Origin: DATHNF01 sp035486285
Lineage (GTDB): Bacteria; Patescibacteriota; Saccharimonadia; Saccharimonadales; UBA4665
Assembly: GCA_035486285.1 (NCBI GenBank)
Contig: DATHNF010000037.1
Location: forward strand, 1-13,328
Direction of reading: 5' to 3'
Length of the DNA stretch: 13,328 bases
The notes beneath the pieces were generated by a model. That model was not told the DNA's origin. It worked only from the letters and a program-made list of their open reading frames with translations, and did not search any database. Below are positions 5,364 through 11,420 of this stretch, one piece after another. A program made the position numbers and the translations under genes. The first letter of the stretch is position 1; each line of letters begins with the position of its first letter.

Positions 5364-6950
5364 ATGATTATAATCCCATCAGATACAGAAAGGCGCAAGA
5401 CTGCTATTGCTTATGTCAGGGTTTCGAGCGATAAACAAAAAGACAATGAAAGCCCAGCTACTCAGCGCAAAAAAGTCGCTGAGTATGCCGAGGCTAACAA
5501 TATCGAAATAATTCGGTGGTTTGAAGATATCGCACAAAGTGCTAAAACTGCCAATCGCAAAGAACTGAAGAACTTGCTGCACTTTACTCTCACCCATCGT
5601 GGCAAGATCGATCACTTAATTGTTTACAAAATGAGCCGGGCATCGAGGGATGCACCCACGTTCTATGCCGACATCATGAGCATACTCCGACCCAAAGGCA
5701 TTACTATTAGATCAGCAACTGAAAGCTTTGACGATAGTCCTGGGGGTAAATTCATGCAACTACTACACCTTGGCATGGCTGAATTTGATAACGGTATTAA
5801 AAGTGAGTACACCAAAGACGTCATGCAGCAGTTAGCGTTACAGGGATATTACCAGCACCCACCAGTAGTTGGGTATGAGGTCTGCAAGATTAAAAACAGC
5901 GAGGGCAAATATCGCCCATCCCTAAAACACAGCTCAATGGCACCCAAAGTTAAGGCTGTGCTGGAGAGGTTTAGTGTTGGGGATATCAGCAAGGCTGAAC
6001 TGACTCGTTACGCCGAAGAGGTTGGCTTGCGCAGCCGCAACGATAAAGTGCTTGGTAAGGACTCAATCAATCGCCTTCTAATAAATATGACCTACGCTGG
6101 CTATATTAAAGACTGTCACACCAACTTTGAGGAGAAGCCAGGCAAACACCCACAGATAATATCCAAGGCCACTTATGACAAAAATCAGACGTTGCTACAT
6201 GGCAAACATAATCGAATTGACGAGATACACCTTAAAAAGAACGAGGGCTACGTGCTGAAAGGTACTCTGCTCTGTGCTGGCTGTAATCGCTACCAGTATG
6301 CTTCTGCACCACGAACTGGCAATGGCGGCCACTCCCCACGCTATCATTGTGGTAAGGGCTGCCAGATACCGTCTTTCCCAGCCAAAGTCGTCCATGCTGG
6401 CTTCAAGGAACTCCTAAAGCAGATCAAGCCTACGCCAGGAGCAATCAAGCTCTATAAAGAAATACTCATCCGCGAAATGAATAGCCAGTTAGGTCGCATT
6501 AATAAAGAGGTTGAGGGCTACAGAGACACCCTGAACGCTATTTCAACCTCAAGAGTTAATGGTATTCAACAGTTTACCGCAGGAGAGCTTACAAAGGACG
6601 AGAAGGACGACCTGATGAAGGCTTTGGAAGCCCAGAAGCAAGAAACCAGCCTCTTATTAGAGGAAGCTGAGCAAAAACAGAGCTTCCGAGAGGCTGATAT
6701 CAATGCTGCTATGGACTTCATGGAGCATGTTGATAAGCAGTGGGAGACCGTCAGCTTCGATATGCAACAAAGGTTCCAGAAAATGATCTTTCCGCAAGGA
6801 GTTACGTACGATCTCGAAAAAGGCACCTTTGGAACCAGTGAAATAAGCATACTTTACAGATTGACGGACATTAAAAAGAGCCCTCAAGGGACTCAAAAGT
6901 TTAACTTGGTTGCGGGGGCAGGACTCGAACCTGCGACCTCGTGGTTATGA
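5364..6950 (+). CDS. Large serine recombinase (integrase) of the element
   Basis: A 528-residue serine integrase. The catalytic domain shows YVRVSS (nucleophile S21, R19), the K-M-SRASRD segment (R92, R95) and AEFDNGIKSEYT (E140-T150). The recombinase DNA-binding domain follows (GYEV, KAVLERF..., INRLLINMTYAGYIKDC), then a zinc ribbon (C304-x2-C307, C329-x3-C333) and a coiled-coil region (~360-475) used for synapsis control. AGGA sits 8 bases before the ATG. Residues 515-528 (LVAGAGLEPATSWL) are antisense translation of the tRNA-fMet gene, and the stop is inside the tRNA. The natural C-terminus before integration would therefore depend on the circular element's own attachment site. The protein integrates and, with a directionality factor, excises the element. 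Confidence 0.95.
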   Translation: MIIIPSDTERRKTAIAYVRVSSDKQKDNESPATQRKKVAEYAEANNIEIIRWFEDIAQSAKTANRKELKNLLHFTLTHRGKIDHLIVYKMSRASRDAPTFYADIMSILRPKGITIRSATESFDDSPGGKFMQLLHLGMAEFDNGIKSEYTKDVMQQLALQGYYQHPPVVGYEVCKIKNSEGKYRPSLKHSSMAPKVKAVLERFSVGDISKAELTRYAEEVGLRSRNDKVLGKDSINRLLINMTYAGYIKDCHTNFEEKPGKHPQIISKATYDKNQTLLHGKHNRIDEIHLKKNEGYVLKGTLLCAGCNRYQYASAPRTGNGGHSPRYHCGKGCQIPSFPAKVVHAGFKELLKQIKPTPGAIKLYKEILIREMNSQLGRINKEVEGYRDTLNAISTSRVNGIQQFTAGELTKDEKDDLMKALEAQKQETSLLLEEAEQKQSFREADINAAMDFMEHVDKQWETVSFDMQQRFQKMIFPQGVTYDLEKGTFGTSEISILYRLTDIKKSPQGTQKFNLVAGAGLEPATSWL

Positions 6951-6981
6951 GCCACGCGAGCTGCCGCTGCTCCACCCCGCG
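6907..6981 (-). tRNA. Initiator tRNA-fMet (CAT), element attachment site
   Basis: A 75-base cloverleaf with encoded CCA. Initiator features are clear: an unpaired C1-A72 at the acceptor end (CGCGGGG with CCCCGCA), A11-U24 in the D-stem, and anticodon loop CTCATAA. The anticodon stem is CGTGG/CCACG, so the usual three G-C pairs at 29-31/39-41 are only two, with U29-A41 in place of the first. The 3' half is shared with the end of the serine recombinase frame, marking it as the attachment site. A strong promoter lies about 125 bases upstream and the conserved leader lies between. Confidence 0.95.
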
Positions 6982-6990
6982 TCGATTGTA

Positions 6991-7064
6991 ATGAGACAAC
7001 TACGGTTTTTCTCATCGCGCCAGGCGCCGAAATGAATTCGTCGCGTGGGCTGCTCTTTCCCCTC
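6991..7064 (-). ncRNA. Conserved leader element upstream of tRNA-fMet (copy 1)
   Basis: On the minus strand this segment opens with GAGGGGAAAGAGCAG and ends with ATGAGAAAAACCGTAG and TTGTCTCAT, 9 bases before the tRNA. The end folds as ATGAGA/TCTCAT around a short AAC/GTT stem. Between them lies GCG-A-CGAA-TTCAT-TTCG-G-CGC, another hairpin, and the whole is partly closed by CCA/TGG. Just upstream is CCCAG-AAG-CTGGG (7066-7078). The same blocks in the same order precede the other CAU tRNA (7691-7779). I do not recognise the RNA family. Confidence 0.6.
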
Positions 7065-7106
7065 ACCCAGCTTCTGGGAAAGTGGATAAAGTTTTTAGCT
7101 CGTTAG

Positions 7107-7135
7107 ATTGTAGCAAACAGAGGTAGAATTGTCAA
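7107..7135 (-). promoter_or_regulatory. Strong sigma-70-type promoter for leader and tRNA-fMet
   Basis: On the minus strand, TTGACA (7135-7130) and TACAAT (7112-7107) are separated by exactly 17 bases. The -35 box overlaps the TGA stop codon of the FtsB-like gene, so tRNA transcription starts independently right after that gene. The expected start near position 7100 leaves about 120 bases of leader before the tRNA. Confidence 0.8.
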
Positions 7136-7596
7136 TTGTTGGTTTGGCGGTGCAGGAAGAAGTCCACCCACGACTCAAAGTTACGCTGGTAAGTAGGTTG
7201 ATGGACGCTGGCTTCAGCAGGCTTGGTGGGCGTGGGCAAGTTAACGGTATACGTTAGCGCCACACTCGCGGGTACGACAATTTCTTTCTCGCCAGGCGCG
7301 GCTAGGCCGAAGTTTTCTCGGGCCGAGAGTTCCAGCGATTGGTTGCTGTTGAGGTATTGGTTCTCAAGCGCCAGGTTATTATTCTGCAGTTGCTGGATAG
7401 TGTTCTGCTGCTGGAGGGCGGAGATCTGCTTCTGCAAACCATAATTAGTCTGGATGGTTTTGACCCCGCTCCAGCTGACCAGCAATACGATAACCACGAA
7501 GAGCACTTGCCCAACGAAGCGCACATCGTTCAGCCGGTTGATAAATCCGGTGGCTGCACTGGTGATCTTTTCTAAGAATGGTATTTTTGTTTGCAT
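7132..7596 (-). CDS. FtsB/DivIC-like septum formation initiator
   Basis: A 154-residue bitopic membrane protein. A short basic cytoplasmic tail is followed by one membrane helix (~27-46, FVGQVLFVVIVLLVSWSGVK), a coiled coil (~47-86, QKQISALQQQNTIQQLQNNN and onward) and the typical C-terminal block ARENFGLAAPGEKEIVVP (92-109). This is the septum-initiator layout; FtsB/DivIC joins FtsL and FtsQ/DivIB in the division complex. The extra ~45 residues after the block are Pro/Thr-rich and end in an amphipathic WVDFFLH. I chose the ATG at 7596; the frame stays open to 7779, but that part is antisense to the tRNA leader and has no homology. There is no Shine-Dalgarno. A TATAAT at 7617-7612 would give a leader of only about 8 bases. 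Confidence 0.85.
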   Translation of the reverse strand: MQTKIPFLEKITSAATGFINRLNDVRFVGQVLFVVIVLLVSWSGVKTIQTNYGLQKQISALQQQNTIQQLQNNNLALENQYLNSNQSLELSARENFGLAAPGEKEIVVPASVALTYTVNLPTPTKPAEASVHQPTYQRNFESWVDFFLHRQTNN

Positions 7597-7611
7597 AAAA
7601 CCGTATGCATC

Positions 7612-7617
7612 ATTATA
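7612..7617 (-). promoter_or_regulatory. Probable -10 box of the FtsB-like gene
   Basis: TATAAT on the minus strand ends 15 bases before the ATG at 7596, so the transcript would begin about 8 bases before the start codon. No good -35 is seen at 16-18 bases. It lies back to back with the + strand promoter for the tRNA leader. Confidence 0.4.
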
Positions 7618-7634
7618 TAACTTTCGCTCAAATC

Positions 7635-7643
7635 TGCTATACT
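7635..7643 (+). promoter_or_regulatory. Extended -10 promoter for leader and second CAU tRNA
   Basis: TGC-TATACT (7635-7643) is an extended -10 element with no good -35. Transcription would start near 7650 and run through the conserved leader (7691-7779) into the tRNA at 7790. Confidence 0.5.
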
Positions 7644-7690
7644 CTCCTCTGTTAGGTGCCCTTCTTCTTCCACACCAGGCTTTACAACAC

Positions 7691-7779
7691 AGGAGGGAAA
7701 AGAGCAGTACCGGTTCGCCGCAGGCGAATGCGAATTTAGTTCGCAAGGTGCGATGAGAAAAACCGTAGGTTTGTCTCAT
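7691..7779 (+). ncRNA. Conserved leader element upstream of the second CAU tRNA (copy 2)
   Basis: The segment begins AGGAGGGAAAAGAGCAG. A GTACC/GGTGC helix (with a U-G pair that favours this strand) then encloses two hairpins, TTCGCC-GCA-GGCGAA and TGCGAA-TTTAG-TTCGCA. It ends with ATGAGA-A-AAACC-GTA-GGTTT-G-TCTCAT, 10 bases before the tRNA. The opening block and the final hairpin are shared almost exactly with the leader of tRNA-fMet (6991-7064), and the middle keeps a hairpin at the same place with a different sequence. The family is not recognised. Confidence 0.6.
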
Positions 7780-7789
7780 GCCCGACGAA

Positions 7790-7865
7790 GGGGGCGTAGC
7801 TCAGTGGTTAGAGCAGTCGGCTCATAACCGATTGGTCCCTGGTTCAAATCCAGGCGCCCCCACCA
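7790..7865 (+). tRNA. tRNA with CAT anticodon: elongator tRNA-Met or tRNA-Ile2
   Basis: A 76-base cloverleaf with encoded CCA: acceptor GGGGGCG/CGCCCCC, D-arm GCTCAGTGGTTAGAGC, anticodon stem GTCGG/CCGAT around CTCATAA, and T-arm CCTGG-TTCAAAT-CCAGG. The fully paired G1-C72 excludes an initiator. The D-loop and the GAGCAG...TTGGTC pattern look more like bacterial tRNA-Ile2 (CAU read as LAU after TilS makes lysidine) than elongator Met, but sequence alone does not settle it. Confidence 0.9.
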
Positions 7866-7898
7866 TTTGTGATTATTTTTACATGCTAGTTACTATAT

Positions 7899-7927
7899 TT
7901 GACATAAGGGCGTATACTGGATTTATA
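7899..7927 (+). promoter_or_regulatory. Promoter for the acidic hypothetical gene
   Basis: TTGACA (7899-7904) and TTTATA (7922-7927) are 17 bases apart, and transcription would begin about 40 bases before the ATG at 7976. The -10 box is imperfect. An AAGGAAAG ribosome site lies before that ATG with a rather long spacing. Confidence 0.5.
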
Positions 7928-7975
7928 GATTAAAAATCTTAACAAAAAATAACCCAGACAAGGAAAGAAACAAAC

Positions 7976-8629
7976 ATGGCGGTCGCAGAACATCCAGTCG
8001 AAACTATCACCCTCGGTGATACGCTCGGCGGGTTCGAAGAGGCGACCACGGCGGCCGTGGCGGTCAGTAAAGTGCTGGGAAACGATTATCCATCACTGCT
8101 CGAGACTGCTGACGGCACAACTCTTCTGGAGCAGACGCAAACCACTGAAGACCCCGGCACAGTCACCTTTGCCGGCCCGGCCGCGGCTGCCATCAGGATG
8201 GCATTGGGAGTAGTCGCAGAAGACACTACTTCTTTATACCGGTTGCCAGCACGCAGAATGTTGGGCATTCCGGTTGAATCAGAACGACGGCAAGCACCCA
8301 AAAGCCAAGGCGGTGTGGTCGAAGAGCATCTTAAGCTGAGTACTTTCGGCGGTTTGGTAGCTGCTTTCAAATCTGTCGAGATCTTCGCCGAAGAGGCCGA
8401 GCAGGCAGTTGTCCTCGGCACCATCAAAAGTGATTTCGAGAATATTCCTACGGGGGAGTCAAGAGCATTTTTCTACTTAGGTGATGAAGCGCAAATCATT
8501 TACCGTTCGCTTGTCAAAGCCGCACTACGTGGTTCAAGCTACTATGACCTAGTGGCAGCCCATATTCTAGGCTCAGCTGATTATGGCTCCCCGGCACTGG
8601 ATGCCGCCAAAAACATATCTTTGTCTTAA
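7976..8629 (+). CDS. Acidic hypothetical protein, family not recognised
   Basis: A 217-residue soluble protein with no signal peptide, membrane helix or catalytic motif that I can name. It is acidic and Ala-rich, with helical stretches (EEATTAAVAVSKVLG, FGGLVAAFKSVEIFAEEAEQAVVLG, AQIIYRSLVKAALRG) and a central basic patch (RLPARRMLGIPVESERRQ). It has its own upstream promoter and a ribosome site (AAGGA, about 12 bases from the ATG). Its TAA stop overlaps the stop codon of the convergent dihydrouridine synthase gene at TTAA. Probably a lineage-specific cytoplasmic protein. Confidence 0.75.
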   Translation: MAVAEHPVETITLGDTLGGFEEATTAAVAVSKVLGNDYPSLLETADGTTLLEQTQTTEDPGTVTFAGPAAAAIRMALGVVAEDTTSLYRLPARRMLGIPVESERRQAPKSQGGVVEEHLKLSTFGGLVAAFKSVEIFAEEAEQAVVLGTIKSDFENIPTGESRAFFYLGDEAQIIYRSLVKAALRGSSYYDLVAAHILGSADYGSPALDAAKNISLS

Positions 8630-9624
8630 ACAGCTACTGTGCGCTTCAATCGATCGGCTAAATCATCAGTATCGCGGGCACGCATGAGCTCCTCACGGAG
8701 TTCTTTGGCACCGTCAAAACCGTTGATGTAGATCTTGCAGAACTTGTTGAGCGTTTGGGCAGGACGTTCCTGGTGCTGCCAGGTCTCGGCGAAGAGTGCC
8801 ACATGTTTCTTATAAAGTATCTTGCGCTGTTCCGCCGAATATTCACTCCAGGGACTGCTTGCCGCAAAGACAAATGGATCGTGGAATATGCCGCGGCCAA
8901 TCATAATACCGTCGAGCTTGTAGCGCTTAGCTAATTCCAAGCCCTGCTGGCGGTTCATAACGTCGCCGTTGCCGATAATGAGCGTTTCGGGAGCCAGGCG
9001 GTCGCGCAGTTCCCTGGCTTCGCCAATAAGTTCCCAATGGGCTGGTACTCTGCTCATTTCTTGCCGGGTGCGGCCATGGATCGTCAAAGCATGTAGTTTC
9101 TGGCCGAGCAAGAACTCGATCCAAGTCATGTCAACCGTGTTAAACCCAAGCCTGGTTTTGACGCTCAGTGGCAACCTGCCGCTGAGACCATCTTTGGTGG
9201 CAGTAATGATTTGTTCGGCTAATGGGCGGTTATTGATTAGGGCGCAACAGGTGCCGTTCTTGACTTCGGTCTTCTGCGGGCAGCCCATGTTCAGGTCGAC
9301 ACCGGCGAAGTTCACACCTTCGGGCAAACCAAACTCCCGCGCGAAAGTACCATCGGCCAATTGCTGGGCAGTTTTATAGAAATTTTCTGGCTCTTTGCCC
9401 CAAATCTGCGCCACCAACGGCAGTTCGGCTGGTGTAAACCGCAACTTCTTGAGTAGCTTCTGGCGCCCGGGACTCTGCAAACCATCGACGTTTACAAACT
9501 CCGTAAAACACAAGTCCGGTGGCGCGCATTTGGCAACAATCTGACGGAACACCGTATCCGTCACGTCATCCATTGGCGCCAGGACGAAGAACGGTCGCGG
9601 TAATGTCTTGTATATGCCTATCAT
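8626..9624 (-). CDS. dus: tRNA-dihydrouridine synthase
   Basis: A 332-residue flavoenzyme that reduces uridine to dihydrouridine in the tRNA D-loop, using FMN and NADPH. The TIM-barrel motifs are all present: LAPMDDVTD (15-23) for FMN, DLNMGCPQ (110-117) with catalytic C115, KTRLGF (156-161), IHGRT (182-186), IIGNGDV (216-222) and GIMIGRGIFHDP (239-250). The C-terminal helical tRNA-binding domain follows. Length fits the family. Its ATG is 3 bases after the stop of the gene at 9628-10623, so the two are translationally coupled. I would not choose between DusA, DusB and DusC subfamilies. Confidence 0.92.
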   Translation of the reverse strand: MIGIYKTLPRPFFVLAPMDDVTDTVFRQIVAKCAPPDLCFTEFVNVDGLQSPGRQKLLKKLRFTPAELPLVAQIWGKEPENFYKTAQQLADGTFAREFGLPEGVNFAGVDLNMGCPQKTEVKNGTCCALINNRPLAEQIITATKDGLSGRLPLSVKTRLGFNTVDMTWIEFLLGQKLHALTIHGRTRQEMSRVPAHWELIGEARELRDRLAPETLIIGNGDVMNRQQGLELAKRYKLDGIMIGRGIFHDPFVFAASSPWSEYSAEQRKILYKKHVALFAETWQHQERPAQTLNKFCKIYINGFDGAKELREELMRARDTDDLADRLKRTVAV

Positions 9625-9627
9625 GAC

Positions 9628-10623
9628 CTAGCCAGCTTGGCCGGCAATGACTTCGCGCACGAAAGGCCGGTACATCTCGCCGTAGGTCTCAAAGACCCGC
9701 AGCGATTGCATAAGCTTGAAGAGTCGGGCATTGTTGTACAGCCCGTACACGCCTAGCTGCCTTCTCCAGCCAGCATTGATTTCTTCCGGTTGGTCGGCAC
9801 GATAGCGCTCGGCAACACTGGCTTTATGCGCGGCATGGATATCATGGGTTGTCCACCTATTGTTAATGGCTGCCGTTTCAACCATATCGCGGAAGAGCCA
9901 GCCGAATTGCCGGCAATCCCTGTCAAGGTTTCTAACTTTATACTGGTTTTGTGGGGTGTGCCCCCGGTATTCAGGTTGACGTACTTGCCTAAAAAGGCGC
10001 CGGACCAGCTTGCCTTCTTCGATATATCTATCTTTAAGCACAGTTGCTTGCACCGCATAGCTGGCCATGGCTTGCGAAACTGAACTCTTCTTTCGGCGCG
10101 TTACTTCAGAAACATTTACCCTGCCGCGATTTGAGTCCTGGGTTCTGGATTGTATCCTAGTAGCCAAAGCACTTGGATAGAGTCCTAACTTGAGGTAATC
10201 TTGGCTGCCGAAAACAACTGCTGGCTGGTGCTGGTATGTGGGCTCAAATGGTAGCTTGAGCTTGCTGCCACGGGCTTTACTGACAGTTGTTTGGGATGTA
10301 GTCTTAAGCAGCTGCTCGCCATCCTTATAGCGCGGGTCGTCGCTAAATATGTATAAACCATGGCTGAGGCTTTCTGCGCTTATCCGGTCTATGTCTTCGG
10401 CGGTTACATTTATAACAGGGTCGTTAGTCGGCGAATTGGTAAAGAATTGGGGACCAAGCAAATGTCCCAAGCGCAGCGACAAGGTAGCAAGTGCCAAGCG
10501 CTCGTCAGGATCAATGCCAAGGTCGGCGGCAGAATAGCAAAGAATACCGCGCGTTTCGTCTAACGCTGACCGCGTAGGGAGCGGGGATTCTTGGTATACG
10601 TTGGGGCGTTCTTTAGCCGTCAT
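9628..10623 (-). CDS. Hypothetical protein co-transcribed with dus
   Basis: A 331-residue soluble protein that I do not recognise. The N-terminal part is ordinary (GILCYSAADLGIDPDERLALATLSLRLGHLLG). The middle (110-200) is strongly basic (VSKARGSKLKLPF, RVNVSEVTRRKKSSVSQAM). The C-terminal third is helical, Arg- and Tyr-rich (RRQLGVYGLYNNARLFKLMQSLRVFETYGEMYRPF), which would suit nucleic-acid binding. It is the first gene of a two-gene unit with dus; an RNA-related role is only inferred from that pairing and from its charge. Its promoter lies just upstream and GAGG precedes the ATG by about 7 bases. Confidence 0.75.
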   Translation of the reverse strand: MTAKERPNVYQESPLPTRSALDETRGILCYSAADLGIDPDERLALATLSLRLGHLLGPQFFTNSPTNDPVINVTAEDIDRISAESLSHGLYIFSDDPRYKDGEQLLKTTSQTTVSKARGSKLKLPFEPTYQHQPAVVFGSQDYLKLGLYPSALATRIQSRTQDSNRGRVNVSEVTRRKKSSVSQAMASYAVQATVLKDRYIEEGKLVRRLFRQVRQPEYRGHTPQNQYKVRNLDRDCRQFGWLFRDMVETAAINNRWTTHDIHAAHKASVAERYRADQPEEINAGWRRQLGVYGLYNNARLFKLMQSLRVFETYGEMYRPFVREVIAGQAG

Positions 10624-10646
10624 TAATAACCTCGTTTAGGTGTTAA

Positions 10647-10675
10647 ATTATACAATAGTACTTGCCAATTTACAA
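10647..10675 (-). promoter_or_regulatory. Promoter of the hypothetical-dus operon
   Basis: On the minus strand, TTGTAA (10675-10670) and TATAAT (10652-10647) are 17 bases apart. The transcript would start about 17 bases before the ATG at 10623, leaving room for the GAGG ribosome site. Confidence 0.65.
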
Positions 10676-10694
10676 CGCGGTGGCTACCGGTAGG

Positions 10695-11369
10695 TTAAGC
10701 GACTACGGCAGAGGCTGCCCGCGCCTCAATCTGCTTTTTGATCTCTTGGCGGCGATTATTCAGGCGGCGGCGGTTCCTGGTCCCGAAGTATGTCATTCTA
10801 AACCCGCGATAGGCAGCGTCAAGCGCGCCTTGCTCGGATGGGTCGTCGGTGATGATCTTTGGTTGCTTAATCACATTACCCTGTTCGTCCCTAACCGGGT
10901 TACCTTCACTATCCTCTTTGTCTACCAGTTCGGCGTGGGCCTTAACTCCCAATGATTCGGCCAAACTGCCTTTCGAAGCCAGGCGCAACCCTGCCCTTGC
11001 TGACTGCGAGCTTCCAATTTTGCCATGTAAGGCCTCTATATCTGTAGTCCTGATGTCGCCATCTGCATAAAAGGCATCCTCTAGGGCATTAACCCTATTG
11101 GTTTTTGCCGTGACATTGCCAAGGCTTCTGTTTTCGAGGGCTAGGCTGTCGAGGGCACGGTGTTCCGCTTCGAGCCTGCCAATGGTAACTTGCTCCCGTC
11201 CAGGAGTTGCAGCAGGGGTTTCCGAAGACTGGAGGCGAGTGCTCACAGCAGGGAAAATACTACCTTCAACAGTTACCGTGGGCCCGCCAGCAACCATATT
11301 GCCCTCTGTAAGCGACGGGGGCAAAAGCATACCTTGGTGTTCGTAGTTAATTGCATGCTTTGGTGCCAT
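10695..11369 (-). CDS. Hypothetical protein with basic C-terminus
   Basis: A 224-residue protein starting MAPKHAINYEHQGM. I see no known domain. Residues ~55-110 form a coiled-coil-like stretch (QVTIGRLEAEHRALDSLALE and onward). A region with SEGNPVRDEQGNVIKQPKI (about 158-176) reads like a beta hairpin. The end is very basic (FGTRNRRRLNNRRQEIKKQIEARAA), which suggests nucleic-acid binding. The start is the ATG at 11369, not the TTG at 11408, because the latter lies inside the -35 box of a clear promoter. There is no Shine-Dalgarno and the leader would be about 4 bases, so translation is probably leaderless. Confidence 0.7.
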   Translation of the reverse strand: MAPKHAINYEHQGMLLPPSLTEGNMVAGGPTVTVEGSIFPAVSTRLQSSETPAATPGREQVTIGRLEAEHRALDSLALENRSLGNVTAKTNRVNALEDAFYADGDIRTTDIEALHGKIGSSQSARAGLRLASKGSLAESLGVKAHAELVDKEDSEGNPVRDEQGNVIKQPKIITDDPSEQGALDAAYRGFRMTYFGTRNRRRLNNRRQEIKKQIEARAASAVVA

Positions 11370-11379
11370 AACAGGTTGT

Positions 11380-11408
11380 ATTATACCACGCTTGGACAAG
11401 TTTGGCAA
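11380..11408 (-). promoter_or_regulatory. Near-consensus promoter giving a nearly leaderless mRNA
   Basis: On the minus strand, TTGCCA (11408-11403) and TATAAT (11385-11380) have a 17-base spacer, and the ATG begins only 10 bases after the -10 box. The transcript would begin about 4 bases before the start codon. Confidence 0.7.
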
Positions 11409-11420
11409 TAACGGTTATGG

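Larger units (their letters stand above)
1..6906. mobile_element. Right-hand part of an integrated element at tRNA-fMet
   Basis: This stretch carries a restriction-modification pair, small accessory genes, a phage-type replicative ATPase and a large serine recombinase that is the last gene before a tRNA. The tRNA 3' end points into the element, as expected when an element enters at the 3' part of a tRNA gene. I see no second copy of the tRNA 3' sequence within 1-6906, so the opposite end should lie left of position 1. No capsid, terminase large subunit, relaxase or conjugation gene is visible here. Whether it is a phage remnant, plasmid-like integrant or a small integrative element cannot be decided from this part alone. 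Confidence 0.75.

Noticed and set aside
7051..7060. boxA-like TGCTCTTT antitermination signal on the + strand
   Set aside because: It is on the strand opposite to the tRNA transcript in both leaders, so it would not act on the tRNA RNA.
7597..7779. N-terminal extension of the FtsB-like gene to 7779
   Set aside because: It is antisense to the tRNA leader and encodes an unlikely Cys/Arg-rich stretch; the ATG at 7596 gives the normal protein.
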